NCBI RefSeq assembly: GCF_018402285.1
Contig: NZ_JAGYJH010000002.1
Span: 1 to 64,000, forward strand
DNA from: Hyphomonas sp.
Lineage (GTDB): Bacteria > Pseudomonadota > Alphaproteobacteria > Caulobacterales > Hyphomonadaceae
DNA: 64,000 nucleotides
Reading direction: 5' to 3'
Shown here in pieces: positions 26,082 to 34,166 of the stretch. Both the position numbers and the translations under genes were made by a program. The notes beneath the pieces are model-generated. The model made no database searches and had not been told where the DNA came from. It saw only the letters and a list, made by a program, of their open reading frames with translations. Every line of letters starts with the position of its first letter. Positions within the stretch are counted from its first letter, which is position 1.

Positions 26082-26855
26082 ATGCCACGACGCAAGGAAA
26101 AAGGTCCCTGGTTCTGGCGCAGCGCAATTGCGCTGATGCTGACATCCGTGTTCGGATTGTTCGCAGCCGCCGCCATGAACCAGCCCCCGGCAACTGACAG
26201 CGAAACGAACTGCCGGCTCGATCGGCAGGACCCGTCGCACACAATTGTGCTGGTCGATCAGTCTGATCCGTTCAATGCGACCGATGTGGCGTGGGTGCGA
26301 GCGCTGCTTGAGGATGAGGCGCGGGCATTGCCCAAATATGGCCGGCTGACACTGAGTGTTCCGAATGCGGCGTCTTCCTATGATCCGGTGACGGTCTGGA
26401 CGGGGTGTTCGCCCGGGAGTGCCGCGGCAGCAAATCCGATTTTCCAGAACCCGAAGATGATCGAGCAGGCCTGGCAGGCAAAGTTTCACACGCCCCTGAT
26501 GGCGGGCGCCGAAGCCGTCCTGATAGACAATGTCGCGCCCAGTTCGCCGCTGATGGAAGCGATGTTCACGCTGGGCGACCGGCCCGACTTTCAGGAAAAC
26601 GTACCGGTGCGCCGGCTGATCCTGGTGTCTGACCTGATGCAGCACTCCAGGGAGTTCTCGATGTACAAGACCGGGACCGATTGGGAGGCCTTTGGAGGCT
26701 CGCCGCTCATGGACATGCGGCCCGGCCTTGACGGCGTCACGGTGGTATCCCGGGTTGTTCCGCGTCAGGAATATGCCTTGCCGCTCGGCGCGGTGAAGGC
26801 TTTCTGGCAACGCTGGTTTGAGGGAACCGGCGCTGTCTACGGCTCGGTGACCTGA
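26082..26855 (+). CDS. Membrane-anchored VWA-like protein, partner of the preceding membrane protein
   Basis: A 257-residue protein with a basic start (MPRRKEKGPWFWR) and one hydrophobic signal anchor at ~14-32, so the rest is probably periplasmic. The body has features of a von Willebrand A fold: IVLVDQSDPF at ~55-64 where DxSxS normally sits (here D-Q-S-D), SSPLMEAM near 154-161 at the place of the second metal-site Ser/Thr, and LILVSDLMQHS near 179-189 as the third MIDAS strand with its Asp. The third metal-binding Ser is not kept. Function unknown; likely a sensor or binding partner of the four-helix coiled-coil protein encoded upstream. Confidence 0.68.
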   Translation: MPRRKEKGPWFWRSAIALMLTSVFGLFAAAAMNQPPATDSETNCRLDRQDPSHTIVLVDQSDPFNATDVAWVRALLEDEARALPKYGRLTLSVPNAASSYDPVTVWTGCSPGSAAAANPIFQNPKMIEQAWQAKFHTPLMAGAEAVLIDNVAPSSPLMEAMFTLGDRPDFQENVPVRRLILVSDLMQHSREFSMYKTGTDWEAFGGSPLMDMRPGLDGVTVVSRVVPRQEYALPLGAVKAFWQRWFEGTGAVYGSVT

Positions 26856-26929
26856 CCGTTGGGCCCCGTCTGAAACGTTTGCTCCGGAAGCCACTTTACG
26901 TGGCCCCGTGCTTCCGGTTAGACGGCGCC

Positions 26930-27925
26930 ATGACCGACACATTGAGACTGCCATCTTTTGAAGACGTCCTCGCCGCCGAGAGGCGCCAGAAGGGCGTGGT
27001 GCGCGAGACACCGGTACTGCGCCACGACGCGCTTGATGAAGCGGCAGGCGCCGAACTGTTGATCAAGGCTGAGTGCGTGCAGGTGACGGGCAGCTTCAAG
27101 ATACGCGGCGCAATGAACCGGCTGGCGCAGGTGCCGCCTGAAGGCCGGAAAGCCGGAGTGGTGGCATTCTCATCCGGCAATCATGCACAGGGCGTGGCGC
27201 GGGCCGCGCGGCTTCTGGGGATGCCGGCGCTGATCGTTATGCCGTCGGACGCGCCGCAGGTGAAAGTCGACGGTGTGCTGGCTGATGGCGGCGAAGTTTA
27301 CCTTTACGACCGTAACACCGAGGACCGCGAAGAGATCTGCGCACGCCTGGCAGCAGAGCGCGGCGCGGTGATCGTGCCGAGCTATGATGATTTCGACATT
27401 ATTGCAGGCCAGGGTACGGCGGGCCTCGAATTTGCCCGGCAGGCCGAGGCAGATGGACAGCCTTTGGACCATTTAATCTCCCCGGCGGGCGGAGGGGGCC
27501 TGATCAACGGGGTAGCGCTGGCGTTCGGGGCGCTCTCGCCAGACACAAAGATATGGGCGGCCGAGCCTGAGGCGCATGATGACTGGGCGCGTTCCCTGGA
27601 GGCCGGAGAAATTCTTGCCAACGCGCCGGGCACGCGATCCATCTGTGACGCGATCCTGACGCCCCAACCGGGAAAACTGACATTTGCCCTCGGGAAGCGC
27701 CAGCTGGCTGGCGCATTCCGGGTGTCGGACGAGGAGGTGCGCGAGGCCATGCGGATGGCGTTCCGCTATCTTCGGGTCGTGGCGGAGCCGGGTGGTTCTG
27801 CCGCGCTGGCCGCTGCTCTGGTGCACTTGCCGGCAGGGATGAAGGGCAAGCGCGTCGGCATCATCCTTTCGGGCGGAAATGTGGACGCGGCGCAGTATGC
27901 GCGCATCCTGGACACCGTATCCTGA
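26930..27925 (+). CDS. Threonine/serine dehydratase (PLP-dependent, threonine ammonia-lyase-like)
   Basis: A 331-residue fold-type II PLP enzyme. Start at 26930 (MTDTLRLPSFEDVLAAERR). The PLP lysine sits in TGSFKIRGAMNRL (residues ~65-77), with SSGNHAQGVA as the phosphate-side loop and SPAGGGGLINGVA as the second Gly-rich loop. Such enzymes deaminate threonine or serine to 2-oxoacids, or racemise serine; the size without an ACT domain fits catabolic threonine dehydratase or serine racemase. It follows the VWA-like gene with 74 bases between, so it may be separately expressed. No terminator is seen before the Tad operon. Confidence 0.88.
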   Translation: MTDTLRLPSFEDVLAAERRQKGVVRETPVLRHDALDEAAGAELLIKAECVQVTGSFKIRGAMNRLAQVPPEGRKAGVVAFSSGNHAQGVARAARLLGMPALIVMPSDAPQVKVDGVLADGGEVYLYDRNTEDREEICARLAAERGAVIVPSYDDFDIIAGQGTAGLEFARQAEADGQPLDHLISPAGGGGLINGVALAFGALSPDTKIWAAEPEAHDDWARSLEAGEILANAPGTRSICDAILTPQPGKLTFALGKRQLAGAFRVSDEEVREAMRMAFRYLRVVAEPGGSAALAAALVHLPAGMKGKRVGIILSGGNVDAAQYARILDTVS

Positions 27926-27939
27926 AACATGGTTTACGC

Positions 27940-28064
27940 GGGTTAACCCTGTCAGTCGGCGGATCATCGTCTGCAGCGCGCGCGGGTATGGTTAACTCGA
28001 TCTTCTGTGTCCGGAATAGATTAACCGCGTCTCTTTCAGGAGACCTTATTGTGCCTTGATTAAA
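27940..28064 (+). promoter_or_regulatory. Four phased TTAAC-type half-sites upstream of the Tad pilus operon
   Basis: TTAA cores at 27943, 27992, 28021 and 28060, two of them TTAACC and one TTAACT, spaced 49, 29 and 39 bases, close to whole helical turns. TTAA-containing half-sites resemble those bound by the alphaproteobacterial regulator CtrA, which controls pilus genes in Caulobacter. No full TTAA-N7-TTAA box is seen. This is the only long leader in front of cpaB, so regulation here is plausible. Confidence 0.35.
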
Positions 28065-28111
28065 CCTGTAGCCGGGAACGCAGCAGAAGCTGCAGGATAG
28101 AGGGCTGCAGA

Positions 28112-28996
28112 ATGAAAGCGATACCCCTGATCAGTCTGGGTTTGTCCCTGGCGCTCGGCGCAGGTGCGATATTCTTCGGGCGCGAGTTCATGTCGGATAC
28201 CGGGCCCGAAGCAAACGCGGCCGCTTCGCCGGCCATTCAGATGACCCAGATTGCCGTGGCGCGGGCCACGATAGAGCCCGGAAAACTGATCGATCCAACA
28301 ATGGTGGAGTTGCGCGATTGGCCCGCCAGCGCTGTGCCTCCCGGCGCGCTTCGGGCTGTTGCTGATCTGGGCGATAAAGCCTATTCGCGCGGACTGGTTG
28401 TGGCCGGAGAGCCCATCCTGGGCGAGAAGATCGATACAAGCGGCAGCGTTCTCACCCTGGCCGCCAATATCCAGCCGGGGATGCGAGCCGTGTCTGTTGT
28501 CGTTGCAAGTGATACGGGCGTTGCCGGTTTCGTTCTGCCGGGAGACCGGGTGGATGTGAACGAATTCGTGGAAGAAAAGGACGCGCGCGCGGCGCCAGAA
28601 GACGCGCGCCGGTCAGCAGACGTTTTTGCCCAGCCGGTACTCAAGGGCGTCAAGGTCCTCGCTGTGGACCAGATCTTTGAGTCCGGTCTCGAGGGCGCCC
28701 GCCCGTCCAATACCGTGACCCTGGAAGTGACCCCCGAAGATGCGCTGCTGCTCGGCGCTGCCAGCCGTCGCGCGGCGCTCGGTCTTGCCCTGATTGGGCG
28801 GGAAGAAGAATTGAAAGAAGTTGTTGAGGTGCCCAAAGTAGTGCCGCCAAAGAAACCGCAGACCCGGCCCGCCCGGACTGTGCGCGCGCCTACTACCGCA
28901 ACGGTGCGTGTCATCAACGGGGAAAATGATGCGCAGGTAACAACGCCGGTGGCCAAACCCGCGGGCCCTGCAAAGCTGACAGGAGATGCCGGCTGA
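28112..28996 (+). CDS. cpaB: Flp/Tad pilus assembly protein CpaB (RcpC)
   Basis: A 294-residue protein beginning MKAIPLISLGLSLALGAGAIFFGREF, a membrane anchor; the rest lies in the periplasm. A SAF/AFP-like domain is at ~46-105 (QIAVARATIEPGKLIDPTM ... GLVVAGEPILGEKI), as in flagellar FlgA and CpaB. The segment RAVSVVVASDTGVAGFVLPGDRVDV (read as one stretch of strands and turn) is the characteristic second block. CpaB acts with the secretin CpaC in the outer-membrane channel of the Tad pilus. The C-terminal Pro/Lys/Arg-rich tail is variable in the family. The cpaC start overlaps its stop (TGATG). Confidence 0.93.
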   Translation: MKAIPLISLGLSLALGAGAIFFGREFMSDTGPEANAAASPAIQMTQIAVARATIEPGKLIDPTMVELRDWPASAVPPGALRAVADLGDKAYSRGLVVAGEPILGEKIDTSGSVLTLAANIQPGMRAVSVVVASDTGVAGFVLPGDRVDVNEFVEEKDARAAPEDARRSADVFAQPVLKGVKVLAVDQIFESGLEGARPSNTVTLEVTPEDALLLGAASRRAALGLALIGREEELKEVVEVPKVVPPKKPQTRPARTVRAPTTATVRVINGENDAQVTTPVAKPAGPAKLTGDAG

Positions 28997-30294
28997 TGTT
29001 TGATGTTCGCCGTATACTGATTGCAGGCCTTATGGCGTCTCTTTTTGCGCAGCCTGTTGCCGCGTGGACCGAACGCTCGGCGCCGGATGGGGCCGACAGG
29101 CTGGAGCTGCGCCGTGGGAAGTCGGCCGTTGTGGAGGCTGATGCTGCCTTTGCCACAATCGTGGTTGCAGATCCGCAGATCGCAGAGGCTATGCCCACAT
29201 CCAACCGCTCATTTTTTGTGCGCGGCAAAAGCCCTGGCAGCACGACAGTGCTGATCTATGACGGGTCTGGCGCTATCGCCGAGCTGATCGAAATCGAAGT
29301 CAAGCTCGGGCTGGATGAGTTGCGGGGAGACCTTCGCCGGCTGCTGCCTGGCGAGCTGATTGATGTCTATGCGGTGCATGACGGCGTGTATCTTGATGGC
29401 AAGGTGACGACCGCTGCCGCCGCTGAGATGGCATTGCAACTGGCCGAGCGCCATGTGCCGGGCGGTGTGGCCAACGGCCTGTCCGTGGGCCAGAGCCAGC
29501 AGGTTCTGCTGGAGGTGCGCTTTCTTGAAGCCAGCCGAAATGCGGTGCGTGAGATCGGTTTTGGGCACAATGTCGACGCGAATGATGTCGTGATCGGAAC
29601 TGAAAGCGGAACCGTCTCCGGGCTTCTGGAAAAGACCGTGGCGCTGTTCACGAATGTTGGCGGCGAAAACATCGATATCCGCCTTCGCGCGCTGGAAGAG
29701 AAAGGCATCATCCGCACGCTGGCAGAGCCAAACCTTGTCTCTCTGTCCGGCGACACGGCGAGCTTTCTTGCGGGCGGAGAATTTCCCATTCCTGTTTCCA
29801 GCCGTGACAACGAAGTTACCGTGGAGTTCAAGAAATTCGGTGTGAGCCTCGATTTCACGCCGACGGTTCTGGGCGATGGCCTGGTCAATCTCCGAGTGCG
29901 CCCGGAAGTATCTGCGCTGGACCGGGGCAATGGCATCCGGGCCTCCAATATCGACATTCCCGGCATTTCGGTACGCCGCGCCGACACGACGGTGGAACTT
30001 CATGATGGCCAGGCGTTTGCCATCGCGGGTCTGCTCCAGAACAATTATACAAATGATGTTCGCCAGACGCCCTGGATCGGCAATGTACCGGTGCTCGGCT
30101 CATTGTTCTCGTCCAAGCGCTATCAGCGAAACGAGACGGAACTGATCATCATCGTGACGCCGCGCCTTGTGCAGCCCTTCTCCCATCCCGAAGGCGTTGC
30201 TTCTCCCCTGGACGCCGTAAGCGAGCCAACGGAGGCGGAATTCTTCCTGCTGGGCAAGACGACTGGCGATGCTGCAGAAATTTTGGGGGACTGA
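28996..30294 (+). CDS. cpaC: Tad pilus outer-membrane secretin CpaC (RcpA)
   Basis: A 432-residue secretin with a signal peptide (MFDVRRILIAGLMASLFAQPVAAW). An N-terminal pilus-assembly domain (RLELRRGKSAVVEADAAF and FVRGKSPGSTTVLIYDG) is followed by a BON-like region and the secretin core: FLAGGEFPIPVSSRDN..VTVEFKKFGVSLDFTPTVLGDG, and the C-terminal FAIAGLLQNNYTNDVRQTPWIGNVPVLGSLF ending GSLFSSKRYQRNETELIIIVTPRLV (each piece a family signature). It forms the multimeric pore through which the pilus leaves. Overlaps cpaB by one base; a small lipoprotein gene follows after 3 bases. Confidence 0.95.
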   Translation: MFDVRRILIAGLMASLFAQPVAAWTERSAPDGADRLELRRGKSAVVEADAAFATIVVADPQIAEAMPTSNRSFFVRGKSPGSTTVLIYDGSGAIAELIEIEVKLGLDELRGDLRRLLPGELIDVYAVHDGVYLDGKVTTAAAAEMALQLAERHVPGGVANGLSVGQSQQVLLEVRFLEASRNAVREIGFGHNVDANDVVIGTESGTVSGLLEKTVALFTNVGGENIDIRLRALEEKGIIRTLAEPNLVSLSGDTASFLAGGEFPIPVSSRDNEVTVEFKKFGVSLDFTPTVLGDGLVNLRVRPEVSALDRGNGIRASNIDIPGISVRRADTTVELHDGQAFAIAGLLQNNYTNDVRQTPWIGNVPVLGSLFSSKRYQRNETELIIIVTPRLVQPFSHPEGVASPLDAVSEPTEAEFFLLGKTTGDAAEILGD

Positions 30295-30297
30295 CAG

Positions 30298-30561
30298 ATG
30301 AGCAAGACGATCAGAATGGTATTGATTTCCGGTGTCCTTTGGGTATCCGCATGCGCAACCCATGACCGTCAGGACCATTATGTTCTGGGCGAAGCCACGC
30401 GCGGGAACATTGCGGCGCAGGCTGTGCGCGACGTGAACCTGCCGAACTCGCGTCCTGTCGAGACGAGTTCGGGCGTCCGGGCGGCCAAGGCCGTGCAGGC
30501 GCTGAACGAAGGCAAGACCAAGACGCTTGCCGATGCTGGTGGCACCGGGGGCAGCGAGTGA
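30298..30561 (+). CDS. Small lipoprotein in the CpaD position of the Tad operon
   Basis: An 87-residue protein with signal MSKTIRMVLISGVLWVSACAT and lipobox SAC; the mature protein is about 69 residues. It lies where most Tad operons carry cpaD, between cpaC and cpaE, but it is much shorter than the usual ~200-residue CpaD and shares only general features (RGNIAAQAVRDVN and a Gly/Ser-rich tail). It may be a minimal pilotin-like partner of the secretin. Its stop overlaps the GTG start of the next gene (GTGA), so translation is coupled. Confidence 0.65.
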   Translation: MSKTIRMVLISGVLWVSACATHDRQDHYVLGEATRGNIAAQAVRDVNLPNSRPVETSSGVRAAKAVQALNEGKTKTLADAGGTGGSE

Positions 30562-31775
30562 CACAAGGGGCCACAGCAACATTTACGCCGGCGCCGGAAA
30601 GCTCCGTGGGCGCCCTGCCGGCAATGGCAGTCCTGGCGCGTCCGGACCTTATATCAGCGCTTGCGCCGCATTGCGCAGAGCTCTCCGACATCAGCGGGCT
30701 CACCCCGCCAGAGATGGCGCTCCGCCATGGCGGCGGATTGATCCTGATCGAACAGGGATTGCCTGGCTGGGACCAGCTTCTGCTGCTGCTGGCCGTGGAG
30801 CGTCCATCCAGCGCCGTGATCGTGGTGTCCGATCATCTGCCGACGCACATGGTGCGGGCACTGATGAAGATTGAAGCGTCAGACATTTTGCCAGGCTCGG
30901 CAACACCAGGCGATATCGCAGGCGCGTTTGAGCGGCTATGTGAAACGCGCGTATCCGAGCGCGAGAAAGAGCCTCCGAGTGCGTCCGTTTGCTGGGCATT
31001 CCGCGGCGCAGTTGGCGGAGCAGGCGTTTCCACGCTCGCCATTGAAAGCGCCTTCGCGCTGGCGCGTATCGTCGGCCCCGGCAAGGTCTGCCTTGTGGAC
31101 CTGAACCTTGCAGATGGTATGACGGCCTCCTTCCTTGAGGCAGTGCCAAAGCTTGATCTCAAGGCGCTGTCCGCTGCGCCAGACCGGCTCGATCAGCGCC
31201 TCCTGGCGGCCTGGTGCTGGCAACATGAAGACGGCGTTTCGATTATTGCCTCGCCGCGCAATCCGGATGCGGACATCATGGCGACGGAGGCGGCCATTCT
31301 GCGCCTTCTGGATGTTGTTTGCGGAACGTTTGAGTATGTCCTCCTCGACATGCCGCGCCACATGATGCCCTGGACAAAGCCGGTTATGGGCGCTGTCGAT
31401 CAGGCAATAGTGGTCAGTGAGCTGACGGTACCGAGCCTGCACGCTGCGGCAGATATGTGCCGGGATATCGACATGCTGCGCACTGACGGGACGAAGGCGC
31501 GGCTGGTGCTGAACCGGATGTTCCCGAAAAAGCAGTTCCGCGCCGGCTTCCCTGTCGATACCGCTGAGAAATCCATCGAACGCAAGATTGATGTGACGAT
31601 TACGTCTGACTGGGACGCAGCGCGAACGGCCGTCAATCTCGGCAAACCCATAGCGGATGTAAAACCGAAAAGCGCGCTGGTGGCCGACGTTGCAAGCCTC
31701 GTGCGCAAGCTTGCACCCGAAGACATCCTTGCCACGCATGCGGCAAACCACAGAGCGAAGCGAGCTAAACGATGA
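30558..31775 (+). CDS. cpaE: Tad pilus localisation ATPase CpaE (TadZ)
   Basis: A 405-residue protein of the MinD/ParA-related TadZ group that places the pilus machinery at the cell pole. Start is a GTG overlapping the preceding stop. A receiver-like N-terminal region (~30-130) is followed by the ATPase domain, whose deviant Walker A reads GAVGGAGVSTLAIES (about residues 150-164), lacking the usual first Lys and carrying Val-Ser where other ParA proteins have Lys-Thr, as is common in CpaE. A VDLNLADG segment and a DMPRHMMPWT segment follow. The cpaF start overlaps the stop by four bases. Confidence 0.88.
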   Translation: MTQGATATFTPAPESSVGALPAMAVLARPDLISALAPHCAELSDISGLTPPEMALRHGGGLILIEQGLPGWDQLLLLLAVERPSSAVIVVSDHLPTHMVRALMKIEASDILPGSATPGDIAGAFERLCETRVSEREKEPPSASVCWAFRGAVGGAGVSTLAIESAFALARIVGPGKVCLVDLNLADGMTASFLEAVPKLDLKALSAAPDRLDQRLLAAWCWQHEDGVSIIASPRNPDADIMATEAAILRLLDVVCGTFEYVLLDMPRHMMPWTKPVMGAVDQAIVVSELTVPSLHAAADMCRDIDMLRTDGTKARLVLNRMFPKKQFRAGFPVDTAEKSIERKIDVTITSDWDAARTAVNLGKPIADVKPKSALVADVASLVRKLAPEDILATHAANHRAKRAKR

Positions 31776-33157
31776 GCCGGTTTGGATTTACCAGCGCTGC
31801 ACCGGGGGTTCTTGAAGCGGCCCAGACGCCCGCTGAAGCAGCGCCTGCGCCTTCCTCGCGTCAGCGCAACGAACCTGAACCAGCCTCCTTTGATTTGCTG
31901 GACGCAAAACTCCGTGTCCACGCAAAATTGATCGACGAGCTGGACCTTTCGGCGCTGGACAAGCTGGACGACGAGACGATGCGCCGCCGCGTGCGCGGGA
32001 TCATCAGCGAGATTATCCGCAAGGAAGAGATGGCGCTCTCTGCCGCCGAGGAAGCCTCCTTTGCCGATGCCGTGATGGACGAGATGACCGGCCTCGGCCC
32101 GATCGAGCCACTGCTGAAGGACGATTCCATTGCCGACATCCTGATCAATGGCTGCAATCAGGTTTATGTCGAGCGGCGCGGCAAGCTGCAGCTGGCGCCC
32201 GTGCGCTTTGCAGACAATGACCATTTGCTGCGCATCGTTCAGCGGATCGTGGCCGCCGTTGGCCGGCGCGTCGACGAGAGCCAGCCGCTGGTAGATGCCC
32301 GTCTCCTGGACGGAAGCCGGGTCAACGCTGCCGTCGCACCCATTGCCATTGACGGGCCGCTTGTTTCGATCCGGAAATTCTCGAAATCTCCGCTGACGAT
32401 GGACAAGCTGGTCGGGTTTGGTGCGATCCCCAAACCGGTTGCCGACTTTATCCTGGGCGCTGTGAAGTGCCGCGCTTCGACCGTGATTTCCGGTGGCACG
32501 GGTTCGGGCAAGACGACATTGCTCAACGCGCTCTCTTCCGCGATCAGCCCCGATGAGCGACTGATCACGATTGAAGACGCCGCCGAGCTCCAGCTGCAGC
32601 AGCCCCACGTTGCTCGCATGGAAACGCGCCCGCCCAATATTGAAGGCAAGGGTGAGATCCGCCAGCGGGAACTCGTGAAGAACGCCCTGCGCATGCGTCC
32701 GGACCGGGTGATTCTGGGTGAGGTACGCTCCGAAGAAGCTTTCGACATGTTGCAGGCGATGAACACCGGCCATGAAGGCTCCATGGCGACCATTCACGCC
32801 AACAACCCGCGTGACGCGATCACTCGTCTTGAGCAGATGGTGATGATGGGTGGCATGAAGATTTCCGAAGAGGCCATCCGGGGGCAGATCGCTTCTGCAG
32901 TGAACTTCATCGTTCAGGCAACGCGCCTGTCGGATGGCTCGCGCAAGGTGATTTCCATTGCTGAAATCACCGGCATGGAAGGCTCCGTCGTGCAGCTGCA
33001 GGAAATTTTCAAGTTCGAACGCACGGGCACAGCGCCGGACGGGAAAGTGCAGGGCCATTTTGCTGCCACGGGCCTGCGCCCGAAATTCATGGACGAAATG
33101 GAACGCAAGGGTGTGTTCATGCCGGCGGGTCTGTTTGACCCGACCAGCAGGTTCTGA
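31772..33157 (+). CDS. cpaF: Tad pilus ATPase CpaF (TadA)
   Basis: A 461-residue type II/IV secretion ATPase that powers pilus assembly at the inner membrane. The N-terminal helical region (to ~135) precedes a GLGPIEPLLKD segment; the ATPase core has Walker A GGTGSGKTTLLNA at ~240-252, an Asp box (TIEDAAELQLQ), Walker B RVILGEVRSEEA and a His box (TGHEGSMATIHANN). Length and motifs are standard for CpaF. Start ATG overlaps cpaE by four bases. Ends 14 bases before tadB. Confidence 0.96.
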   Translation: MSRFGFTSAAPGVLEAAQTPAEAAPAPSSRQRNEPEPASFDLLDAKLRVHAKLIDELDLSALDKLDDETMRRRVRGIISEIIRKEEMALSAAEEASFADAVMDEMTGLGPIEPLLKDDSIADILINGCNQVYVERRGKLQLAPVRFADNDHLLRIVQRIVAAVGRRVDESQPLVDARLLDGSRVNAAVAPIAIDGPLVSIRKFSKSPLTMDKLVGFGAIPKPVADFILGAVKCRASTVISGGTGSGKTTLLNALSSAISPDERLITIEDAAELQLQQPHVARMETRPPNIEGKGEIRQRELVKNALRMRPDRVILGEVRSEEAFDMLQAMNTGHEGSMATIHANNPRDAITRLEQMVMMGGMKISEEAIRGQIASAVNFIVQATRLSDGSRKVISIAEITGMEGSVVQLQEIFKFERTGTAPDGKVQGHFAATGLRPKFMDEMERKGVFMPAGLFDPTSRF

Positions 33158-33171
33158 CGGGGCGCGCGCCA

Positions 33172-34155
33172 GTGTTCGGACTGCCTGATCTTTCAAGCCT
33201 GGACATGAGGCTGGTGATCCCGGCGATCATGGCGGTTGGCGCGCTCTTGCTGGCGGCGCAATCCGTCATGAGTCTCGTTTCAGACGTCCGGACACAGCAG
33301 ATCGTCAACAGACGGCTTCAGTTCAAGGAACGCTACGCCACACACAATGAAGCTATGGTTGAGCTGCGCAAGAGCCGGGGACTCGACGGGGATGGAAACC
33401 TCACCATGTCGCTGCGATGGCTCAATCGGCTCATCGTGCGCTCGGGGCTGAAATTCCAGCCGGCGCGGTGGGCGGCAATGTCGCTTGCGGGCGCCTCAGT
33501 CGCCGGCATCGCGGCGTTCATCTATCTCGGGGGGATCTACGCTGCGATCCCTGTGTTTTTGGGGGTGCTTGTCGGCGGTCCCATTCTCGTGATCCGCCAC
33601 AAGGCGGTGACACGCGCCAAGAAACTGGCAACACAACTGCCCGATGCGCTGCAGATCGTCTGCCGCAGCCTGGAAGCGGGCCACCCTGTGGCGACAGCTG
33701 TCAGCCTCGTGGCGCGCGAGATGCCCGATCCGATCGGCACAGAATTCGGCATGACCGCAGACGAAGTATCGTACGGCATGTCACTGACCAGCGCCGTGCA
33801 GCGCATGGCGGAGCGGGCTGGGGACCCGGATGTGGAACTTTTTGCGGCAACCGTGCGCCTCCAGGAAAAGACCGGCGGCAACCTGACGGAACTCCTGAAG
33901 TCCAACACGAATACCATCCGAGAGCGGCAGACCATGCGCCTCAAGGTGCGTGCGGCTTCATCCGAAGGGCGTGTCTCCGCGATGATCCTCACATCAGCGC
34001 CGTTCATCGTGATGGCGGCCATCCACATGCTGCGCCCGGAATTCTACGGCAATGTCATTCATGAGCCGCTGATCAAGTACAGCTTCGCCGGGCTGCTCGT
34101 CTGGATGGGCATCGGTAACCTGGTCATGAACCGCATGATCAATTTCAAGATGTAA
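33172..34155 (+). CDS. tadB: Tad pilus inner-membrane platform protein TadB (CpaG)
   Basis: A 327-residue polytopic protein of the T2SSF/GspF family. The start is GTG at 33172 (read as MFGLPDLSSLDMRL). Two N-terminal membrane stretches (~13-33 and ~105-135) and two C-terminal helices (SAPFIVMAAIHML, SFAGLLVWMGIGNLVMN) surround a cytoplasmic T2SSF domain at ~150-280 (LPDALQIVCRSLEAGHPVATA and FAATVRLQEKTGGNLTELL). TadB with TadC forms the membrane base that transmits force from CpaF. Directly follows cpaF and precedes tadC by 11 bases. Confidence 0.93.
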   Translation: MFGLPDLSSLDMRLVIPAIMAVGALLLAAQSVMSLVSDVRTQQIVNRRLQFKERYATHNEAMVELRKSRGLDGDGNLTMSLRWLNRLIVRSGLKFQPARWAAMSLAGASVAGIAAFIYLGGIYAAIPVFLGVLVGGPILVIRHKAVTRAKKLATQLPDALQIVCRSLEAGHPVATAVSLVAREMPDPIGTEFGMTADEVSYGMSLTSAVQRMAERAGDPDVELFAATVRLQEKTGGNLTELLKSNTNTIRERQTMRLKVRAASSEGRVSAMILTSAPFIVMAAIHMLRPEFYGNVIHEPLIKYSFAGLLVWMGIGNLVMNRMINFKM

Positions 34156-34166
34156 GGACACAGACG

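Noticed and set aside
31400-33196. Minus-strand open frame of 598 codons
   Set aside because: Antisense to cpaE and cpaF, with no recognisable motif or ribosome site.
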